Below are positions 1 to 12,900 of a stretch of 64,000 bases of DNA, one piece after another. Under the pieces are notes generated by a model. It saw only the letters and a list, made by a program, of their open reading frames with translations, was not told the origin of the DNA and made no database searches. Where the stretch lies: the NCBI RefSeq assembly GCF_051401765.1, contig NC_135071.1:11386961-11450960 (forward strand), read 5' to 3'. This DNA comes from Calliopsis andreniformis (taxonomy: Eukaryota > Arthropoda > Insecta > Hymenoptera > Andrenidae). Position numbers and translations under genes: made by a program. How positions within the stretch are numbered: position 1 is the stretch's first letter; every line of letters begins with the position of its first letter.

Positions 1-3000
1 GGCGTTATTTTGCAATTGTAAATATGAATCAATGAATTTCTAATGTATTGCAGAGAGCACTGTGAATTTGAGATCGTCTGCCTTAGAAGAATAAATTCAT
101 TATGAATAATTTAACCTTTTGACGCACGGGTTTCTCGTAATGTTATGAGAAGTAACCGTGATTCTCAAAAGCATGAATGTTAATGTGTTACGGAGAATAA
201 AAAAGTGTTATCACTTTGCAAACTAAAAATTGTTGCAAAATATCTCACTACAAGTCTAATATTACGCAACATTTTTTTGAAGATTTAAAAAAGTTTCTCG
301 CTGGTTGTAAGAATTGTAATGAAGCTAAAAGAAAATTCAAATTAAATGAAAATGTGTTAAAAGAGAAAATAGTGCCAGGAGTTTGCTCATGACTGGTAAT
401 TAATTTTATAATAAGAATACTGCTTTAGCGTATATACTAGCATCCACAATTTCAAGCCAATGAAATATTAAAAATTAGAGGACCTTCCAAACCACGTTGC
501 ACATTGATTATAAATTACTTTGTGTCACTTGTATTTAGTTTGGTTTACAGACAATGCATTATTTACTTAAACGTCACTAGTGGCTATCGCATAATTTAAT
601 TTCTAAACAATTGAATCAGTTGCCGATATCCGCTCGCGCTAAACACAATAAAACGAATGCTCCAGTCACTGTTAAATATTTAACGTTGTTTCTTGCCTAT
701 CTTCGAAATCGATTAAAAATTGCTGAATTTCGTTGCAAAGTATAGAAAGGAAATTCTACGTCAAATATAAAATTAGGTCCGATGCATGCTTTCAATTATT
801 AGTACACATACATCAATGTTCAAAGCTGTGAAATCAACTTGACAATTTTTGGTTTAGATTCGGAATTCACCATCCAGACATCGAGTAATTTCTTATTCTA
901 ACGATTTCCATGGAACAGGAATGACAAAATTAGTTAGACTGCGGAGGACTGGATAGATGGAAGTAAGAACCCCCCTAAATTAGATTATTTATTAAATATT
1001 GAAGTCCTGCTTCTATTCAAGTAAAGAGCTTCCTTTAATTTAGAATTAAATTAAATAAACATGTGAAAGACAGGATGTTCACCTTTCGTCTGCAGACTTT
1101 AAAATTGTAAATGAGACTATCCTGCTTTTCTCAGATCCAGAAATGTTAGAACACTGAATACTTTATCATACAGAAGTATATCAATGCTATATCTTGGCTC
1201 TCGTGAAATCTCTGATAATACTGAAAATTGCCTTATAAACAATAGCAATATACAGGGCTACGAGAATACAGTGACAGTAAAGTAAAGCGAAACCACGTAA
1301 CATGAGCACAGCTCCACCAATGGTTGCGGGTAGTGTATTGAAAACCTAATCTAGATCGCATCACCAATAACCGCCAATTGGATTACGTATTTGTCCCACG
1401 GATATACTCATGAACCATCTGAACACGTTATCAACTCTGAAACACGGCAATATGGTATTGAACTTTACGCAAAATTGAAGGTTAAAAGTGTGGTTGTTGT
1501 GCTTAACCTCCCTTCGTCATTCTTAAGTTGGTTTCCAGTTTCTGGTTTTTATCAATATAAAAAATAACATTAATGTTCAATCGTCTGCATTCTGACCCTA
1601 TCATTGCTAGGAAGATTACGAAGCATTGGGTAACCACTTTTCTGCTAACGTTCAATTAGTCACTGGATACCTCTTTGATAAAGGCATCTGACAAAGGTGC
1701 ACCATAACACTTTTCATTTTCAATATTCAAACTCGTACGAAATTAGAATAACCCTATTTGCTAAATCTGAGGATTTGAACCACCAGTTAGTAAATTTAAG
1801 ATCTAGAACATCATTGTCCATTTAGCACTTCTCATACTCCAATTTCATTTCTACTAAATGTATTCCAGTTGTATTTAGACATTTTGCGTCTTGGCAGACC
1901 GATTAGTCTAATATTCAGTTGTAATCGATTGTTTATAGAAACGTTATCGAAATACATTATGTAGTTAAGAGGATCCTATTCACACTTTTGGATGCACTAG
2001 GCGCAATATCATTACAAAACTTTAAGAAGAAGAGTTAATGTTTCCTTAATATATGTATACCTTAAAAATTATATAAAAATAAATCAGTTCACATTTAAAT
2101 TAAAAATAAGCACATCTGTCGTATCTAGAGGCAGTAGCAACGAGATACATTTCAAGGAATTTTTCTCTATTACATTGCTTTATCTATTGCTATTTGTGTG
2201 GAATAAGGTTTTAAAACATGGCTCCATAGAGATAGGGGCTCAAACTTGGACCTAATACATCTATACAATAATACGACAGTAAATATGGCGCTGATTATTG
2301 AAGTTTCATCTGAGACGTTTCTTACTCAGGCTTCCAGCAACAGCAAATAATCGCTACTAAAACAGAGCAGAACATTCGATGCTCCCGATTTGTGGGGACT
2401 GCATATCAATGTTAATCCTTTCTTTAAAGCTGCTTCAAACTGTGCGTGTTGCAACACGAAACAAAGTCAGACATACCTATCGACTTTCTAAGAGGTTCAA
2501 GGAATCTCTGCGGCTCTTTATGCAAAAGTACCTTCTTCGAGGTGCAGCATAAATTTTCCCAGAATAGTAGAACATTCTCCTTCCTACGTGATTCTACATG
2601 AAGGCAAAATACGCACGATGGAAATGCCTCTTCAACTTCGATAGATCCGGACATTGTGAAACCGACTGAATCCAACGACGAATTCGCATGCAAACGTCGA
2701 TGGACGATCATCATTTTCGAGTTTCCGTGTCCGACGACAGTATCTTCTGCTCGTTTCACTCGAATGCGCTGCTCGGAGTACGTTAAAAGCAAGAATACTA
2801 CGAGCTGAATACTTTCTCGATGGTTTCTGCTCCCATATTCACTTGTCGCGATTCCAACTAATTATTCTCTACACTACACGTACAATTTACTGGTGAATTA
2901 TTCATAGGCATCTTCGATACACGAGCGCCAAAGTTCCTAAGATTGTATCCATTCCCGTTTCGTGTCGGAATTCTATGATGAATTATGTAAACAGATAAAC

Positions 3001-3530
3001 AGGAGACATAAACTATCTTCATAGATCCTTTAGCGATAATGGACGAATGCATGTTTTAAAAACAAAGTTGTAGACTTCTTCTGAAGCGATTCGTTATTTC
3101 GTTGACCAGAGTTAATAAAATATACTCAAACATAATTTTTATTATCATGATAACTGTTTCAATAAGGTAGGAATAAATTTCTTACAATACCTTACGAACA
3201 AATTAAGTCTCTCACTTAGATGTCGAAATTTTAAAAGTAATATAAATATGACCGATTTCCCAGAATTTTCAACTAATGAGAATCCCACTAAAATTTAACC
3301 AAATATTGAATTACACAGTGGGAAAGTAATGTCGATTTCAAGCAGTGTAATCTTCTCAGTGACTACATATAGGACACCCTTCGGCAAGGATTCAGACTTT
3401 CAACGAATTCACTTCGACTTCCCTCTATCCAATGGTATTCCCAAAAATCGAGATTGCCTGGTCATAAAGGCCAAACTCACGTTACTCGTCATTTCTAAAA
3501 TTAAACGCATGAAATTTAACGGGTCCACAC
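1..3530. other. AT-rich non-coding stretch, no gene seen
   Basis: Both strands are dense in stop codons. The few open frames (for example 2424-2792 on the minus strand) have no recognisable domain. A small imperfect palindrome lies at about 130-150. The segment at 1072-1110 begins with a TA-preceded-type end like that of family A elements (CAGGATGTTC), but no partner arm could be followed. Nothing else could be supported. Confidence 0.6.
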
Positions 3531-3539
3531 GTGACTAGC

Positions 3540-4150
3540 GACGTACTCTTGCGTATACGAGTCACGTACACGTGAATCAGTCTTTCGAACATCAAATTAA
3601 CCGTGCGTCCAGGGGAGATGGAAAATTTAGATAGCAGTCGATCAATAGATGAATCCATTTGTTCAGTTCGAACTGCTAAACGAGACTTCCAATTGTTGTC
3701 ACTGCGGAATGGTATAGTAAGTGGAAGTGCCCGCGGCCAGGCGGATGATCATTCAATGTAGAGTTACATCGAAAGCTCTTGCATAATCCTTAGCCGTGAT
3801 AGATCATGCGTGTATATCGCGCTCGTTTCTAGTGTACTGACCCTGCTCGACGCAGCAAAGCGCTGTCAAACCATTCAACCGTCTTTTGCACGGCGTCGCG
3901 CGGCTCTTTGTGGCCCTTTCGTTTAGTCACGACCGAACAGACAGGTTACCAGGGAATTGGAGCACTGTCACTGATAACGTTAACAGGATTTCCGTTGGGT
4001 GTATCGGCGAAAGTTGAGGTCGCATCGTTTCCCGAAACCCGTGGATTTAACTTTACCATGAAGTCGCGTCTGTGGAAACTAATTATCGTGAATTTACCGG
4101 AAGTATCTTGGCCTCTGAAAACGATTCGACCTGTTCGGCGGTTTTGAAGA
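3540..4150. other. GC-enriched pocket, possible conserved non-coding DNA
   Basis: GC content rises clearly compared with both sides. Two CACGTG E-box hexamers lie near the left edge (about 3526 and 3570) within a loose inverted repeat. Overlapping open frames on both strands (3908-4147 plus, 3946-4185 minus) show no domain and are what a stop-poor GC pocket produces. It could be an enhancer or an unrecognised exon; I cannot tell which from sequence alone. Confidence 0.3.
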
Positions 4151-5265
4151 TCGAAGAGAATCAAGTTTGATGTTTGGAATGGCATCGTTTATAGAAAATA
4201 AATGAAATTGTTGGAAATGCATGGATGTAACAAAATTGGGGTTGGAATGTTGCATCTTCATCTGGCTTTGGCAACTGGTTACTTTGAATATTTCTCTCGT
4301 TACGAATGTACACATTCATGTGCAATGTAAGCATAGATGAGCTATTAAGTTGGTATGAGGCCTTTGGAAGGTTTTATCCTAATTATCGATTTTCCATGTG
4401 GAATGAATGTAGAATGAATCATTTCGTGCAACCTGCAGCGTCTTGACTTCCTAAATCAAGAGTTCTGAAATTGTTCCACCTTTCTGAAGCACTGTATGTA
4501 CATGCACACGTTTATATAATTATGATTGCAAAGCTATGACGTTACAAGGGACCGCACGAAATTGCATCCACTGTACCCACGAATTAAATCATGTACAACG
4601 ACTCAAAAATACTAAAGGTACATTAACCGATCAGCCCCTCTTGAGACATTTCATTTCGTCGTTCCCACATGAGATTATTAGTGGTTCGACAAACATGCTG
4701 ATACTGATCATCTCTGTGATGGTACTCATAACACATGAAAGGAAGACAAATTATCTGACATTGTGTTCCACGAAAACAAGATTAATAAATGGTCAAATGC
4801 AGTTATTTGTTATTTGACTGGGAACACCATGTTCACTGGCTTTTTATGCTGAATCTAATTCCGCTGAACTAGCGGCTCGTGCTTTCGTACACACGCCGTT
4901 CCTGTTCCTCGTGCTAACAGAAACTGCTGAAGGAAAACACACGCGGACGAGAAACGTGGTTCTGGTGTTTTCCCTCGGATAAATTAAGAGAACTGAAGTC
5001 ACGGAATCGCAACATGGCAACTATTGTTACGCTCTTTTACGTATTAAACTGTATAACACTTTCGAATGAAAGGAATGAGTTAAATTAGATAACTGTACAC
5101 TGTTGCTTTCCTTAGCAGTGAATTAATTACATTATAAAGAAAAAAAAATTGTGATACTACAAGGTAGACTAATAAGAATTACCAGTCTGTAGTGCCAGAA
5201 CCATGAAAGTAAAAAATATTTTTGAACAAAAGTTGTTTGCTACGAATGAGATATCGTAAGATCGT
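4151..5265. other. Mostly AT-rich non-coding stretch
   Basis: No gene or repeat could be supported. A short GC-richer patch occurs at about 4860-4980, and a run of A lies near 5140. The small open frame at 4536-4817 has no recognisable domain. Confidence 0.5.
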
Positions 5266-5269
5266 CTAT

Positions 5270-5400
5270 GTGTGATTTATGAGTCTGACTGGACTTAGCC
5301 CGATTTAGTTGATGCCCAATAGTAGAATGAGTTCCAAATTAGACACATATTCCTGTTTAGAAGTAAATAAAGTCTTAAAAGTGTTCTCAACGAGAACTCC
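5270..5400. repeat. Family A fold-back repeat, copy 1 (decayed)
   Basis: The core carries the family's paired motifs: a GTCTGACT arm at about 5283 and the opposing arm at about 5331-5350 (AGTAGAATGAGTTCC followed by TTAGACACATA). The right arm continues outward to about 5397 with weak similarity to copy 2. The left outer arm is too diverged to follow. It is the weakest of the four copies; identity rests on the shared central inverted repeat. No coding capacity is expected. Confidence 0.5.
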
Positions 5401-5988
5401 GAATTTCTTAACTTGCCAAGGTACTTAATAACTAATTACTTGAAATCCTCCATGAAAAGCTACAGTTTAATCCTTATAGTGAAGCATCCATTAACATTCA
5501 GAATTCAATAGAACAGCGTACAGAAACTTCGAGTATACAAAGAGAATGCTCGTGAAGCGGAGAATGCGCACGGAATACGCACTTGAGAACAATTAAAAAT
5601 GTATTAACTCTTTGTTGTACTTTGCAAACAGACGAGAAAGTGTACCCTGCCGAAGCAATCGTCGCGAAATTGGAGAGGGTGAAACTAAGCAAAATTCAGC
5701 ACTACTTGACATTTTGTTTCGTTGCGTTGGAAATTTGTGTCGAGCGGTGCTCATTTGGAAGATACTAATACTTCCACAAGATATTTATTGCGAGTGGCAC
5801 CTTTCAGAAAATTGCAAACATTTGTATTAAGTGGATTTAATCGCAAAATTGATGACATCCCAGACGTATTCAACGCTACTGTACATTTAATCGCTCAACT
5901 AGTTTATTAATTGGATTGACCAGACAGACGACGATACCTTTTTCATGAGCTCGTCCAAAGTCTCGTTGACAATAATAAAACCAAGCTA
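5401..5988. other. Non-coding stretch, nothing recognised
   Basis: Several overlapping short frames occur at 5498-5910 on both strands, without recognisable domains. No repeat end, RNA gene or regulatory cluster could be supported. Confidence 0.5.
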
Positions 5989-6046
5989 AGTTGGGTAAAT
6001 GAATCTCAATACGTCCATCCACGTATTGAGATTCATTTACCCAACT
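5989..6046. repeat. Perfect 26-bp inverted repeat with 6-base loop
   Basis: The left arm at 5989-6014 is the exact reverse complement of the right arm at 6021-6046, separated by CCATCC. A second, nearly perfect pairing overlaps it: 6013-6030 pairs with 6045-6062 (17 of 18 positions). This nested arrangement fits an inverted copy of flanking sequence made by template switching during replication. It shows no transposon ends or target duplication. A transcribed hairpin or a young small-RNA precursor is an alternative, with no supporting evidence here. Confidence 0.93.
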
Positions 6047-7395
6047 CAATAAGTGGATGGACTGAAATTACAAAATATTAGAGCTATGCATAGGAATACC
6101 TAATTACCTAAGTTTACTATGGAAATTAACCTCTCAAAGTGCACCGACTAATATTTAACTTCGTGAAATTACATAGATCTGGAAGAATCGCAAGGATAGC
6201 GAAATATTCGATCCAAGTGGCAGATTTCAAAGTAAAAAGAAAGGATTCTTTTTCCAGGAGAGTATATTTTCTGGCACAAATGTCTGTGACAGACTCGGAA
6301 CTGCAACCTGACTTTCCCATTCATGCACCCTTAAGCGCGCACCGTAAAGGTGAAAGAGTGCACTTAAGGGTTTGTGCCTTCGTCAGAGATAACCGATTTG
6401 TCAGTATTCCAGCTTCCACGTATAACTTTGAAGAAGTTTCCTTCAAAGCAAAGGGAACCTGAACAAAGAATTCTCTACTTCTAAACGGGGATAAACATTC
6501 AACATTTGAAACTACCTTTACAACAGCAGGGAAAATATTCTGTAATTTCAATGTCCTTGCTTTGTATTATATTCAAGAGAGTACCTTTAGTATGCAAAGT
6601 AAAATGCTGGATATCGTATTTGAGAAACTGAAGAAGTCTCTAGTGCACTAAATATAAAAACTGGTTTACTAGTATTCTTTGAATTATTGAGTATTGTTTG
6701 TTGTTAATAGTCCATGTCGCATGCTCATTTCGTACTATTCTAGTAATGTGTCTGCCACCACGTATCAAATATTTGTGACACCCTAATTTCAAGAGACAGA
6801 CCAATGTCACAATACCTAGCATGGCTAACTCAGTTGCTTTCATGTCATTTGTAGCAAGCTACTCTGAGTTGCTAAGACAACAATTGTAAGACTATTGAAA
6901 TACAATTATCACGATTGAACAGCTGCCAGCAAAGTTAAATGAATGAATTTAAAACTTATGGCAGAAACTCTGATTGAAGTAACATTTCGAATTTTATTGA
7001 AATTGGATATCTGAAGAAATTGTTAATTCTAGAGCTATTTCAAGTATAATACTAGTTCCCTTTTAAAGAATTATAACTCTTGAACTAGAAAACTCACCAG
7101 AATGAGCTTCTGAATGCTGACCTTACAAATATAGTGATACGAACTAGAAATTATTACAATTTATAACAAATTCTCATTTAGAAAGAAGATAATAAAAAAA
7201 TACCGAGATATCATCCTCAGTCAGTGGTACTTATTGAGAAGAATTTAAAATCATATTTTTAAAATTAACAGTCGCTAAATTTCCATAGCGTGGCATTAAT
7301 ACAAGAACACTTATCATCGACCCAAATTATCTTCCTCAGTTTGTGCTTCAATGGCCCTAACAACTTTAACAGTCTCAAAAGTTCGAATTTTAAAA
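6047..7395. other. Non-coding stretch with one small hairpin
   Basis: Apart from the stem at 6327-6371, which is listed separately, no element is supported. The frame at 6139-6462 (107 codons, plus strand) spans that hairpin and has no recognisable domain. Confidence 0.5.
6327..6371. repeat. Imperfect hairpin with nested stem
   Basis: ACCCTTAAG at 6327-6335 pairs exactly with CTTAAGGGT at 6363-6371. A small CACC/GGTG stem sits inside near 6340-6352, and GCAC/GTGC pairing extends the base of the stem with bulges. It is a possible structured RNA or palindromic protein-binding site. No known microRNA seed was recognised. Confidence 0.5.
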
Positions 7396-7399
7396 ATCT

Positions 7400-7830
7400 C
7401 CAAATCCCAAGTCCCACTTCGAACGTTTAACCGATCCAGCACTCGACAGTTAACCCGATTCCTCGAGGTCCATGAGTAGGCCTGCGGTCGCAGGAAACTA
7501 TTTCATCTCTCGAAACCAACGAAACGTCCTGCAATCGATACTGTGGCGTAGTATTTCATGGAAACGTTCCAGTTAGACTGGACAGCAGACTCCTCTCAGC
7601 TTCTGTAATTTCTCTTTAATTGTGCTCCGTCTCGGTGGATCCATGAAACGGATGAATCGTTTGACAGTGCTAAACACCGAGGTGGCCTGGTTCACGGGAC
7701 GAAAATTGTCACTCGGTGTTATTGACACCAGTGAGGCTGACGCCTGACCATCTTCGTGGCCTGTCCTGCTGCGGATACGTGACGATGGATTCCGTTTGTC
7801 GGCCACTGACCTTCCGTGATCTGTCATTTT
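7400..7830. other. GC-enriched pocket
   Basis: GC content rises, and a minus-strand frame covers 7573-7827 without a recognisable domain. A perfect 14-base inverted repeat (CCTGCG, two-base loop, CGCAGG) lies at 7481-7494. Function unknown. Confidence 0.3.
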
Positions 7831-9000
7831 AGGTGTAGAATATCTGAACGTGAAATTGCTGAATAGGGAACAAAGGCAATTCTCTGGTTTTCGGAAAGAT
7901 ATTTAACGATGATTTAGTGGTACTTTATATTGGAATACGATTTCACGATATTATAGTGAGGTATGTATTTAAGTAGGAATCATTACGAGAAAATGTTAAA
8001 TAACATTAGTAGAAAGCAAAATTGTTCTAAATGTAATAAAGTAGATTTTATTGTCATGTTAAATATTAATAGTGGCACTACTTTGTAATTCATGTAGGTA
8101 TAAATTTTCTATAAATCAACGAATTATGGGGAAATAGATATATTTTTAATTTAATGTAGCGTTTGAGCTATTATTTAAATATAATTATTTTGATGGGGAT
8201 ATAATTATTTTAGTGGTAAGATTTTTCACTCTACAATGGGACTACTTTAATCATTTTATTTTTATATCTTTTGCATTTAATATTATAACCAGATTGAGGA
8301 TCTTTATACGTTTATGGGAAATTTCAGTTATACTAAAATTATTGAAGGGTAAAAATACATGAGTGAAACAAGCCTTTGATTAGATTCCATTCCTCTAATT
8401 ATATGTATAGAAATAGAAATCTGCATATACATCCACATCTTAATTATAGCTCTTGGAGATTAATATATATCTATCCCTTTTAATAATTAAATAATAAAGA
8501 CAAAGGTATTTTTGAAAAAGGAAAAGAATAGTAAAGTCAAGGAACAAATCTTCTGCAATTACAATAAAAATTCCAAACCAAACAAGTTTGATAGCTTCAA
8601 TTAATTAAGAATCCATATAATCCTTTTCTGTCAACTGTTCTTTCCAAAATTGTTATTAAACACAAGTGAGTAAATCGCGATAAGGTTGCAAGGTTGACTC
8701 TTTTCAAGTGAACAACCCAATAGCAGACCTTTCTCGTTTTTAACAGGCTGACTATGCTCAATAGTAGGACGTAACGAAAAGAACACGAGAGGTGAAGCAA
8801 TATCTCGTTACATGAAATATTGCAAAAGGACACTTCGTGTCGATATTTTCGTGCAGTCGCTTTCTATTCGAGCCGTCTACAAATAACACCAAACTCGATA
8901 GAGAAAAAAGACGAGAGGAGATTAAAGTACGGTAGAATGTGGGGATTAAATTGAATTAGTTATAAAGTAAAATGAAGCCGGGTACTGCATTGATTATGCA
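7831..9000. other. Very AT-rich non-coding stretch
   Basis: This contains some of the AT-richest sequence in the window: only 13 of 60 bases are G or C at 8161-8220. No open frame of note, element end or RNA gene was seen. Confidence 0.6.
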
Positions 9001-10680
9001 ACATCTTTTGCTGCAAGAAATACGCGAAACAAAGTGGATCGCGAAATTACAGCAGGAAGCTGTTTATCAATATATTCGGTAACATGGATCCCTCGAAACA
9101 TGCATTATGAAAACCTCCATGGAAGTTCTCCAAGAATTAGCATTTCAGATCCATTAATAAAAACCAAGCCGACGTTGTGCTACCTTACACTTATTTCAAA
9201 AGTGCAGATGTCGCCCTGCGACGCGTATGTAATTCAGCCTCACTGTTCATTTCGACTTTTCCTGAGGGAAATATTTTATTGTCACGAGGAAATTTACCGG
9301 AATGGTTATTCGTGCTATCCATAAATTGTACCCAACCGACAGTACGAAATTTACGTTGCGATGATTTCTCGAAATTTCGATTTAATTTACTTCCCTCCCT
9401 TACACATGATATAACTAATTAATTGTCGCTTAGAAACACTGTGCATACGTTTGTCTCAATTAAACGGTAGATAAGTCCTCCAAGAGTCTACTACATACTA
9501 CCTATTTACCAAGACCTGCTTGCAACCGACAGTGTCGCACTGTAGAGTAGACTCGTCACATAATTCAAGCCAAATCAACTTATTTGAATGACAAAGCTTC
9601 CCTTTTCTGAATTAATGTAACCGAGTAGATGGTGAAGGGGCTAGGGGAAGAATAAATGCGCGCCGCAAATGATTAAAGTGAAGGATTACGTAACGTCTGT
9701 GCGGTAGGTGGAGACTTATCGTTAAAATGCAGCTGATTCTGCAGTTGCAGGTGGGAAATGCATTGCGGCAGACAGCAAGGTTTGTAACGATGCTTTGTGT
9801 CACCGAAGCTGGTGGCAAGCAGAGGCGCGAACGGATCGATGAAGAACGCTTTAACGAGATACAAACTCGAATCGTCGCTTGTGGATGTTAACTTCCACGT
9901 ATTTAACGTGTTCTAGAATGCCTTATTTCGTATTCAACGTGTCAAACTGCTTACCAGCCGTCTTCTCCGGACAAAGACGTCTCGCCCCACTGAGGAGGGC
10001 TACGTGTTACGCCTCGGAAAGAGAGCTCTCCTCCGAACAAAATTTTTTTGAACGCGTAAGCCTTCAATTTCTATCGAACGACAATTGACTGGATAAAAGC
10101 ACCACAAAGCAGACATGAGGATCATCGCGCGATGGACTTAATCACTTTTCATGGTAACAAATTCAAATTTTTAGTCTAATTGCGAATTACTGGTGGTAGA
10201 GAATGTGGTATTTCTTTTGACATTATTTTGAATGAGGATTTTCATTGAATAAAGACACAAGAACAGAACTTTATATGGAATTTTGTATAGAACTTTGTAT
10301 GCGAATATCTAAAGTTATACTTTGATATACTCGTTGCTATACTTGTTGAGAAAGAAAATTATTTGCAAGCACGACCACTCACATGTTTGACAGTATCAAT
10401 AACAATAATTAAAATATCAATAAAACTATAGAGTTTATAACTATAAACATTTACATAGTATTTATTAGGAATTTTCGCCTTGCAAAATTCTAGAGGCTAT
10501 ACATATAAATTGTATTCTAAGTGTAAGGGATCCTACGAAGAGAAAATCCTACTTTCGAACAATTTTAAAGGTAAACACACTTTCCTTTAATTCCATAATA
10601 GAATAGAACACACGCGAAAATATATCTTGGGATTCACCTGTTCAGCACTCTACTTTCCAAGAATCAACTCCTTAAACACT
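9001..10680. other. Mixed composition, no gene recognised
   Basis: Moderately GC-enriched patches occur at about 9030-9330 and 9640-10060, each crossed by short frames lacking domains. An AT-rich stretch follows at 10140-10680. No repeat family member was identified. Confidence 0.45.
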
Positions 10681-11160
10681 CGGGGCCAATGTCGAACACT
10701 AAATCCTACATCTCGTCGTTAGGAAAGAACACACGGAAGCATTCCGTCCCGGAAGCCTGGTGCCGATGCGCACAGGAAGCTCTACTGTCTGCCCAAGATG
10801 AAGCGGACGACGTCGATAAATTACAATTTCAATTTCGTACAAATGAAACTACATACTTTCCGGAAATACGTTTCACTCACAGTGCCTGCTGGTTCATTAC
10901 ACGTCGCGACGACAGTGTACATTTCAATTACATACCCTAGCGTGGCCTGATGAAAATCGAGCGTCCTGACGACAGTGGATTCAACTGAACTGATGTCTGA
11001 ACGAGAATTACTAGATCGCATTTGCGATTATGCTTCCTGGCTGCCACGTTTTCTATCTCTACTTCAACGTCTGAGCGACACTTTCTGATTCTTCTTTCTG
11101 CTAGAATTTCCCTCTCATATTGCTGATCCCACATTCCAATATGTTTTCTTATTTTGTTCA
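10681..11160. other. GC-enriched pocket
   Basis: Overlapping open frames run on both strands (10689-10940 plus; 10821-11021 and 10937-11161 minus), none with a recognisable domain. The pattern fits a stop-poor pocket of non-coding DNA better than an exon, but no conservation data are available. Confidence 0.3.
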
Positions 11161-12240
11161 ATTAAACGAACTCTTTAATGCAGCATTCCTAATTTTCGTT
11201 TTATTTCTCTCAAGTGCTTCTACTTTCAAATGACGTGATCAGAAATGCAGATAAAGCCATGGAATTAGTTTTTAGAATAATACTCGGGCAACAATTCACT
11301 TTCTAATCAATAACAGCTAATTAATGTCAGTTCTAACAATTTTCTACAGCCACCACTCTTCTAAAAATACAAGTGATCATTATCAATTACCCCACAGTTT
11401 GTAATTTTTTTTAGAACCATCTACAGCCACTGACAGTTGCTTTCGTAATTATTGTGTGAAAGGCGTTAATGAACTAAAACATGAATATAAATATTATTTA
11501 AAATAATTCTCACAACTATTACCAATCCGAATTCTATTACAAGTTATAAGGAGCTTAATAGATTAACTTGCAGAAGTAGATACGTCGAGTAAATTATATA
11601 TTCTGCTGTTATACTACCATAATGCTATCTTCTATATGTGCGGAGTAATCAAACGATTATTGCGCTATGCAGGGTGAATAAGCAGTTCTGGAAAAGAGAT
11701 TAAAAGGGTAGTTTACTATGCACTCCTCATAACAATATGGAATATTGCTATTCCAGAATTTATAATCTTGCTATTAATTACCTGAATAGCCATAGGTGAG
11801 CAATAGCACCTTCACTGTCTTTTATTTCATTTAGCGAGGATAATTAAAAATTCATTTGATCAGAAAGTGATTTCAGTAATTTTTATTATTATTGGATATA
11901 TATTTCAATTCCCAATTTTTCAGTCTATCAATCAATATTCAATCAATTCAATCAATACAATCTATTACACTACTCCAACAAAAGTATACAAAACTATGTA
12001 ACACAGAGTAAATGTATAATATTTTACTATTATTTCAAACTAACACAACTCTCATTCTCTGTTACCAGTTAATTTTCTGAAGACGAGTGTCCAAATATGA
12101 GAGAAGTCAATTTTCAAATAAACTTGCGGATTGAATACACGTATCAACCCCTTCAAAAAAGGAAAAGAAAAAAAAGTGCGAAGGCACCACTATGATTCGT
12201 TAACCTAAAACGTAAATGTAATTAATCAGAGAAATGTGAG
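11161..12240. other. AT-rich non-coding stretch
   Basis: The stretch holds a small ATCA-rich simple repeat at 11927-11972 (listed separately) and a purine run near 12155-12176. No gene, RNA gene or mobile-element end was seen. Confidence 0.55.
11927..11972. repeat. Degenerate ATCA/ATTCA simple repeat
   Basis: The units ATCAATCA, TTCAATCA, ATTCAATCA and ATACAATC follow each other with interruptions. It is low-complexity sequence of microsatellite origin. Confidence 0.75.
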
Positions 12241-12249
12241 AGCGGCTCA

Positions 12250-12900
12250 TTTCTAAACAGAATCCTGACGTATGCTTTCATTAGCAGAAAGGCTATCTAG
12301 AACAAGTAACTCATGCCATGCAACTCCCTTCCCACCGTTGCTCGTAACAAGTTTCTGGTTGAATTTCCGGGTAGGAAAGCGGATCCCGTCGCGGAAAGGG
12401 AACTGCGGCTTCAACGCAACAGAACAAATACATCGACTCAAGTGTCCATTCGCGATGCACGACAATGGTTACAATACGAATCAGAACAAAAGGACGCGTG
12501 TGCGCGTGCGCACCAACGGGGATATACCTGCTACTAAGGAATATTAAATTACCCGAGAAAAGAGAATTGCGTAATGGGATATAAGTTGATGCACGGTTCA
12601 GAGGGAGTAGAGCGAACCCTGGTACAAGCACGATAATGGCCGCGATAAGGAATGGAAATTGATGAAATGGAAAAGGCGGGGTGTTATGGGATTCCAGGGC
12701 GTGATTACCGAGATGCTTTTTTACCTTTCTTGACGACTTGTTTACCCTGTCGGGAGACGTTAAGCCTGCCATTCAGGGCTCATAATAACCCCGCATGTGA
12801 CCCCGCAATTATGAAAGCTCCACAGGGCAATGCAGTCGACGGAATTGACATCGAGTGCCGCGGGTGACATGATGTACGTATAATCGAAGGCTATCATTAA
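12250..12900. other. GC-rich pocket with open frames on both strands
   Basis: The longest frame of the window (12311-12772, minus, 153 codons) lies here, with plus-strand frames at 12272-12547, 12313-12537 and 12652-12867. The minus-strand translation has a hydrophobic middle part, but no family was recognised, and frames open on both strands argue against selection on any one of them. A 20-base alternating purine-pyrimidine tract lies at 12494-12513. Possible regulatory DNA; function unknown. Confidence 0.3.

Noticed and set aside
1072..1135. CAGGATGTTC start with a loose inverted partner, considered as a tiny MITE
   Set aside because: The partner is only partly complementary, and the interior does not match any other copy.
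12311..12772. 153-codon open frame on the minus strand, the longest in the window
   Set aside because: No recognisable domain, and three frames on the other strand are open over the same bases. It lies in a GC-enriched pocket where stops are rare.
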